The translations under genes and the position numbers were made by a program. A stretch of 32,018 nucleotides of DNA from Sandarakinorhabdus sp. (GTDB taxonomy: Bacteria; Pseudomonadota; Alphaproteobacteria; Sphingomonadales; Sphingomonadaceae), in NCBI GenBank assembly GCA_020693225.1, contig JAIMJL010000009.1, positions 1 to 32,018 of the forward strand. Direction: 5' to 3'. How positions within the stretch are numbered: the stretch's first letter is position 1; each line of letters opens with the position of its first letter. The notes under the pieces were generated by a model that was not told where the DNA came from, made no database searches, and was given only the letters and a program-made list of their open reading frames with translations. Shown here one piece after another: positions 28,766 through 32,018 of the stretch.

Positions 28766-28799
28766 GGGCCGGTGGTTCCGACCGCCGGCCCTTTTCTTT
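28766..28799 (+). terminator. Rho-independent terminator of the second PEP-CTERM gene
   Basis: GGGCCGGTGGT-TCCG-ACCGCCGGCCC: 11-position stem with one T.G wobble (28773/28784), TCCG loop, followed by TTTTCTTT. Confidence 0.88.
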
Positions 28800-28827
28800 G
28801 TCGCAGCGCAGCGTAAGAGAAGCGCGC

Positions 28828-29745
28828 ATGGACCTTTATCTGCCCATCGCCGAAATGTCCGTGAATGCGCTGCTGATCGTGCTGCTGGGCGGGGGCGTGG
28901 GATTTCTGTCTGGCATGTTCGGCATCGGTGGCGGCTTTCTGACCACGCCGCTGCTGATCTTCTATGGCATCCCGCCGGCAATCGCGGTGGCATCCTCTGC
29001 CACGCAGATCACCGGCAGCAGCGTTTCCGGCGCATTGACCTATTATCAACGCGGCCAGGTGGATCTGAAGATGGGCTTCGTGCTGGTCGGCGGCGGTCTG
29101 GTGGGCTCGGTTATCGGGTCATTCGTGTTTCGCTGGCTGCAATCGCTGGGCCAGATCGATGTTTCGATCGGCATCATCTATGTGCTGTTCCTTGGCGTGG
29201 TGGGCGGGCTGATGCTGAAGGAATCGCTTGCCGTGTGGCTGCGCGAGCGGCGCGGGGAAGAACCGCTGGCGCGGGTCCGGCGGCATCATCCGCTGGTGGC
29301 CGGGCTGCCGATGCGCATGCGCTTCCCACGCTCGGGCGTTTATATCTCGCCGCTTGCGCCCTTTCTGGTCGGCATGTTGACGGGTGTGCTGACGGTCATC
29401 ATGGGGATCGGCGGCGGCTTCATCATGGTGCCGGCGATGCTGTATGTGCTGGGCATGGCGGCGGGTGTTGTGGTTGGCACCAGCCTGTTCCAGATCGTGT
29501 TCGTAACGGCGATTGCCACCGTGCTGCACGCCAGCCAGTCGCAATCGGTGGATATCGTGCTGGCCGTGCTGCTGCTTGTGGGCGGCGTGGTGGGGGCGCA
29601 ATTCGGTGCCCGCGCGGCGCAGAAGCTGCCGGCAGAGCGGCTGCGGCTGTTCCTGTCCCTGCTGGTGCTGGCGGTTGCGATCCGGCTGGCGGTCGGCCTG
29701 ACCTGGACGCCGCCGGAGCTGTTCAGCATCCAGACTGCCTTCTGA
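28828..29745 (+). CDS. Sulfite exporter TauE/SafE (TSUP) family permease
   Basis: GGGVGFLSGMFGIGGGFLTTPLLIFYGIPPAIAVASSATQITGSSVSGAL; second repeat LTGVLTVIMGIGGGFIMVPAMLYVLGM. Confidence 0.93.
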   Translation: MDLYLPIAEMSVNALLIVLLGGGVGFLSGMFGIGGGFLTTPLLIFYGIPPAIAVASSATQITGSSVSGALTYYQRGQVDLKMGFVLVGGGLVGSVIGSFVFRWLQSLGQIDVSIGIIYVLFLGVVGGLMLKESLAVWLRERRGEEPLARVRRHHPLVAGLPMRMRFPRSGVYISPLAPFLVGMLTGVLTVIMGIGGGFIMVPAMLYVLGMAAGVVVGTSLFQIVFVTAIATVLHASQSQSVDIVLAVLLLVGGVVGAQFGARAAQKLPAERLRLFLSLLVLAVAIRLAVGLTWTPPELFSIQTAF

Positions 29746-30515
29746 TGCGCGCGTTGCTGATCCTGCTGCTGCTGCTGGCTGCCCCGCTGCGGGCCGCCGA
29801 GCCGCGCGCCGAACCCCGACTTGTCACCGATCTGTCGCAAAGCCGGATCGACATTTCCTATCGCTTTGCCGGTGCCGAGTTGCTCATCTTCGGTGCCATC
29901 CAGTATCCCGGCGGCATTGCCCCGGCCGAGCCGCCGGGCATTGCGGTGGTTTTGCGCGGCCCGGCCGATCCTCTGACGGTGCGGCAGAAGGAGCGGGTGG
30001 CCGGCATCTGGATGAACACCCAGGCCCTGCGCTTTGAAAGCGCGCCGGGATTCTATGCCGTTTCCACCACCGCGCCGATCCGCGAGCTGCTGGACGAGCG
30101 CAATGCGGCGATCTACGAAATCGGCCTGCGGCATCTGCAGCTGTCTCCGGCAACCGCAGCCGATCCGGAGACCACCCGGCGGTTCCAGGACGGGCTGGTG
30201 ACGCTGCGATCCCGCGCCAATCTGTTTGTGGAGCAGCCCTATGGTGTGACCATCACCGACCGGGTGCTCTATCGCGCCCGCATTCCGATTCCGTCTGCGG
30301 TTCCGGTGGGCAATTATCGCGCCGAAATCTATCTTATCGGCGATGGCGCGGTGCGCGCCCGGACAACCGCGCCGGTCATCATCGACAAGACCGGCTTCGA
30401 GCGCGAAATCTACCTGTTCGCGCACAAGAATGCCATGCTTTACGGTCTGTTCGCCGTCGCCATTGCGCTGGCGCTGGGCTGGCTGGCGGGAACGGTGCGC
30501 CGCCAGGCTCGCTGA
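29745..30515 (+). CDS. TIGR02186-like alphaproteobacterial membrane-anchored protein
   Basis: Signal peptide MRALLILLLLLAAPLRAAE; LVTDLSQSRIDISYRFAGAELLIFGAI; one C-terminal TM (YGLFAVAIALALGWLAG); overlaps the TSUP stop by 1 nt. Family name from memory. Confidence 0.7.
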   Translation: MRALLILLLLLAAPLRAAEPRAEPRLVTDLSQSRIDISYRFAGAELLIFGAIQYPGGIAPAEPPGIAVVLRGPADPLTVRQKERVAGIWMNTQALRFESAPGFYAVSTTAPIRELLDERNAAIYEIGLRHLQLSPATAADPETTRRFQDGLVTLRSRANLFVEQPYGVTITDRVLYRARIPIPSAVPVGNYRAEIYLIGDGAVRARTTAPVIIDKTGFEREIYLFAHKNAMLYGLFAVAIALALGWLAGTVRRQAR

Positions 30516-30517
30516 CG

Positions 30518-31609
30518 TTATTGCCGCGACACCCGCAGCAGCTGGCCCTGCTCGCTGTCGGTTGCCAGCCAGACGGCGCCATCGGGAGCAACCCGCACAT
30601 CGCGGATGCGGGCGTTCAAATTCTTGAACAAGGATTGCTGGCCGATCACCTTGCCGGCTTCATCCAGATCGATACGGCGCACTTCCTTGTCGACCAGCGC
30701 ACCGGCCAGCAGATCACCTTCCCATTCCGGGAACATGCGGCCGCGATAGACGGCAAGGCCCGACGGCGCGATGGAGGGGACCCAGACGACGAGGGCATCG
30801 ATCATGCCGGGATAGGTTTTGAAGGGCGAGATGGTGGCGCCGGAATAATCCCGACCGTGGGTGGCAACCGGCCAGCCGAAATTGCCGCCACGGGTGATGA
30901 TGTTCACTTCGTCGCCGCCGCGCGGCCCATGCTCGTGGGCAAACAGCCGCTGGCGGACGGGATCGAAGGCCAGGCCCTGCGGGTTGCGATGGCCGAAGCT
31001 CCAGATACTGCCGATGGCACCGGGCTGGCTGGCAAAGGGGTTGTCGGCCGGAGTTTTTCCGGCATCGGTGATGCGCATCACCTTGCCAAGCGGACTGTCC
31101 AGCTTCTGCGCATGCTCGCGATAATCGAAGCCGTCGCCCGTGGTGATGGCCAGCGTGCCATCCGGCAGGAAGGCCATGCGGCCGCCGAAATGCACGCCAC
31201 CACGCTTGCTGGGGTCGGCCTTCCAGATGACCTGCACGTCGCGCAGCTGATCGCTCACCAGCCGGGCGCGGGCGACATATGTGGCATTGGCTTTGAAGCT
31301 GCCCGCGGCGTAGGAGAGATAGAGAAGGCCGTTGGCGGCGAACTGCGGATGCAGCACGACATCGAACAGCCCGCCCTGCCCGGTTGCCAGCACGCGCGGC
31401 ACGCCACGCACGGTGCGAAGCTGGCCATTGTGCAGCAGCTTCAACGTTCCGGCTCGCTCGGTGACCAATACCCCGCCATCGGGCAGGAAGGCGATGCTCC
31501 AGGGATGATTAAGGCCGCCGGCCATCACCGTGATCTTGGTGGGCGGCGTGTTGGCTGGTGCGGCGCTGCCCAGCAGGAGCGCGAAGGCGAATATGAGGGT
31601 GCGAAACAT
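30518..31609 (-). CDS. PQQ-dependent sugar dehydrogenase family protein (soluble glucose dehydrogenase-like)
   Basis: Signal peptide MFRTLIFAFALLLGSAAPA; LNHPWSIAFLPDGGVLVTERAG; GQGGLFDVVLHPQFAANGLLYLSYA; SFGHRNPQGLAFDP; EHGPRGGDEVNII. Confidence 0.92.
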   Translation of the reverse strand: MFRTLIFAFALLLGSAAPANTPPTKITVMAGGLNHPWSIAFLPDGGVLVTERAGTLKLLHNGQLRTVRGVPRVLATGQGGLFDVVLHPQFAANGLLYLSYAAGSFKANATYVARARLVSDQLRDVQVIWKADPSKRGGVHFGGRMAFLPDGTLAITTGDGFDYREHAQKLDSPLGKVMRITDAGKTPADNPFASQPGAIGSIWSFGHRNPQGLAFDPVRQRLFAHEHGPRGGDEVNIITRGGNFGWPVATHGRDYSGATISPFKTYPGMIDALVVWVPSIAPSGLAVYRGRMFPEWEGDLLAGALVDKEVRRIDLDEAGKVIGQQSLFKNLNARIRDVRVAPDGAVWLATDSEQGQLLRVSRQ

Positions 31610-31680
31610 CGAAATCTCCCGGTAGCCGATGCACTGTTGCCAAGCCCCGCGCTTTCGTAAAGGGATTCTGCGAAAAGGAG

Positions 31681-32018
31681 ATGGCGATGGGCGGGTGGCT
31701 GAGACGGTTTGGCGCGCTGCTGGCGGCGACCTTGGCAACATTGGTGCTGGCGAGCCTGGCGCACAGCCATTTCGTGCAGCGCGAGCTGCTCGCGCTGGGG
31801 GTGGAGATTCCCTGGAGCGCCCGGATCGGTGCGATGCTGCGCGACCTTTTCGGGCTGGCGCCGGCGTTTGGCGGGGTGATCCTGATATCGCTGTTGCTCG
31901 GCTTTCTGGTGGCCGGGCTGCTGCGGCGGCGCTGGACTGTGCCGGCGACGCTTGCCTATCCGCTGGCTGGCTGGGCGGCGCTGGCGCTGGCGCTGTTTGC
32001 GATGCAGCTGCAGTTCAC
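31681..32018 (+). CDS. Hypothetical multi-TM membrane protein (3' end beyond window)
   Basis: Open to right edge: MAMGGWLRRFGALLAATLATLVLASLAHSHFVQRELLALGVEIPWSARIGAMLRDLFGLAPAFGGVILISLLLGFLVAGLLRRRW...; hand-translated, not in ORF track because no stop. Confidence 0.65.
   Translation, partial: MAMGGWLRRFGALLAATLATLVLASLAHSHFVQRELLALGVEIPWSARIGAMLRDLFGLAPAFGGVILISLLLGFLVAGLLRRRWTVPATLAYPLAGWAALALALFAMQLQF

Noticed and set aside
1-32018. CRISPR arrays, tRNA/rRNA genes, transposases, phage or defence genes
   Set aside because: No regularly spaced repeats, recognisable RNA genes or mobile-element proteins were found on reading the window; a tRNA/Rfam scan could not be run.

Overview
High-GC alphaproteobacterial window, probably Sphingomonadales judging by gene content and the PEPxxWA-CTERM proteins. 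From left to right it contains: (1) a minus-strand respiratory complex I operon, nuoA-B-C-D-E-F-G-H, with nuoH running off the left edge; (2) a PEP-CTERM secreted protein with a strong UUCG-hairpin terminator; (3) a LacI-family regulator divergent from a 2-keto-4-pentenoate hydratase-like gene, followed by a TRAP transporter (dctPQM), with a near-identical 15-bp LacI-type operator in front of both the hydratase and dctP; (4) a minus-strand catabolic block of SDR, Rieske oxygenase and 2-oxoacid dehydrogenase E1alpha/E1beta/E2; (5) a divergent TetR-led operon with a family III CoA-transferase, a DUF35-like OB-fold protein, a Cys-less thiolase-fold protein and an AhpD/CMD-like protein; (6) gshB, a DedA protein and an aldehyde dehydrogenase with overlapping genes; (7) trmFO, a second PEP-CTERM protein, a TSUP permease with a TIGR02186-like partner, a PQQ-type sugar dehydrogenase and a truncated membrane protein. 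The most interesting region is about 9-23.5 kb: a two-regulator catabolic island with unknown substrate, a hand-found LacI operator pair, an E2 with two tandem subunit-binding domains, and a thiolase-like/DUF35 pair lacking the expected thiolase nucleophile and zinc-ribbon cysteines. No CRISPR array, rRNA, tRNA or transposase was recognised.
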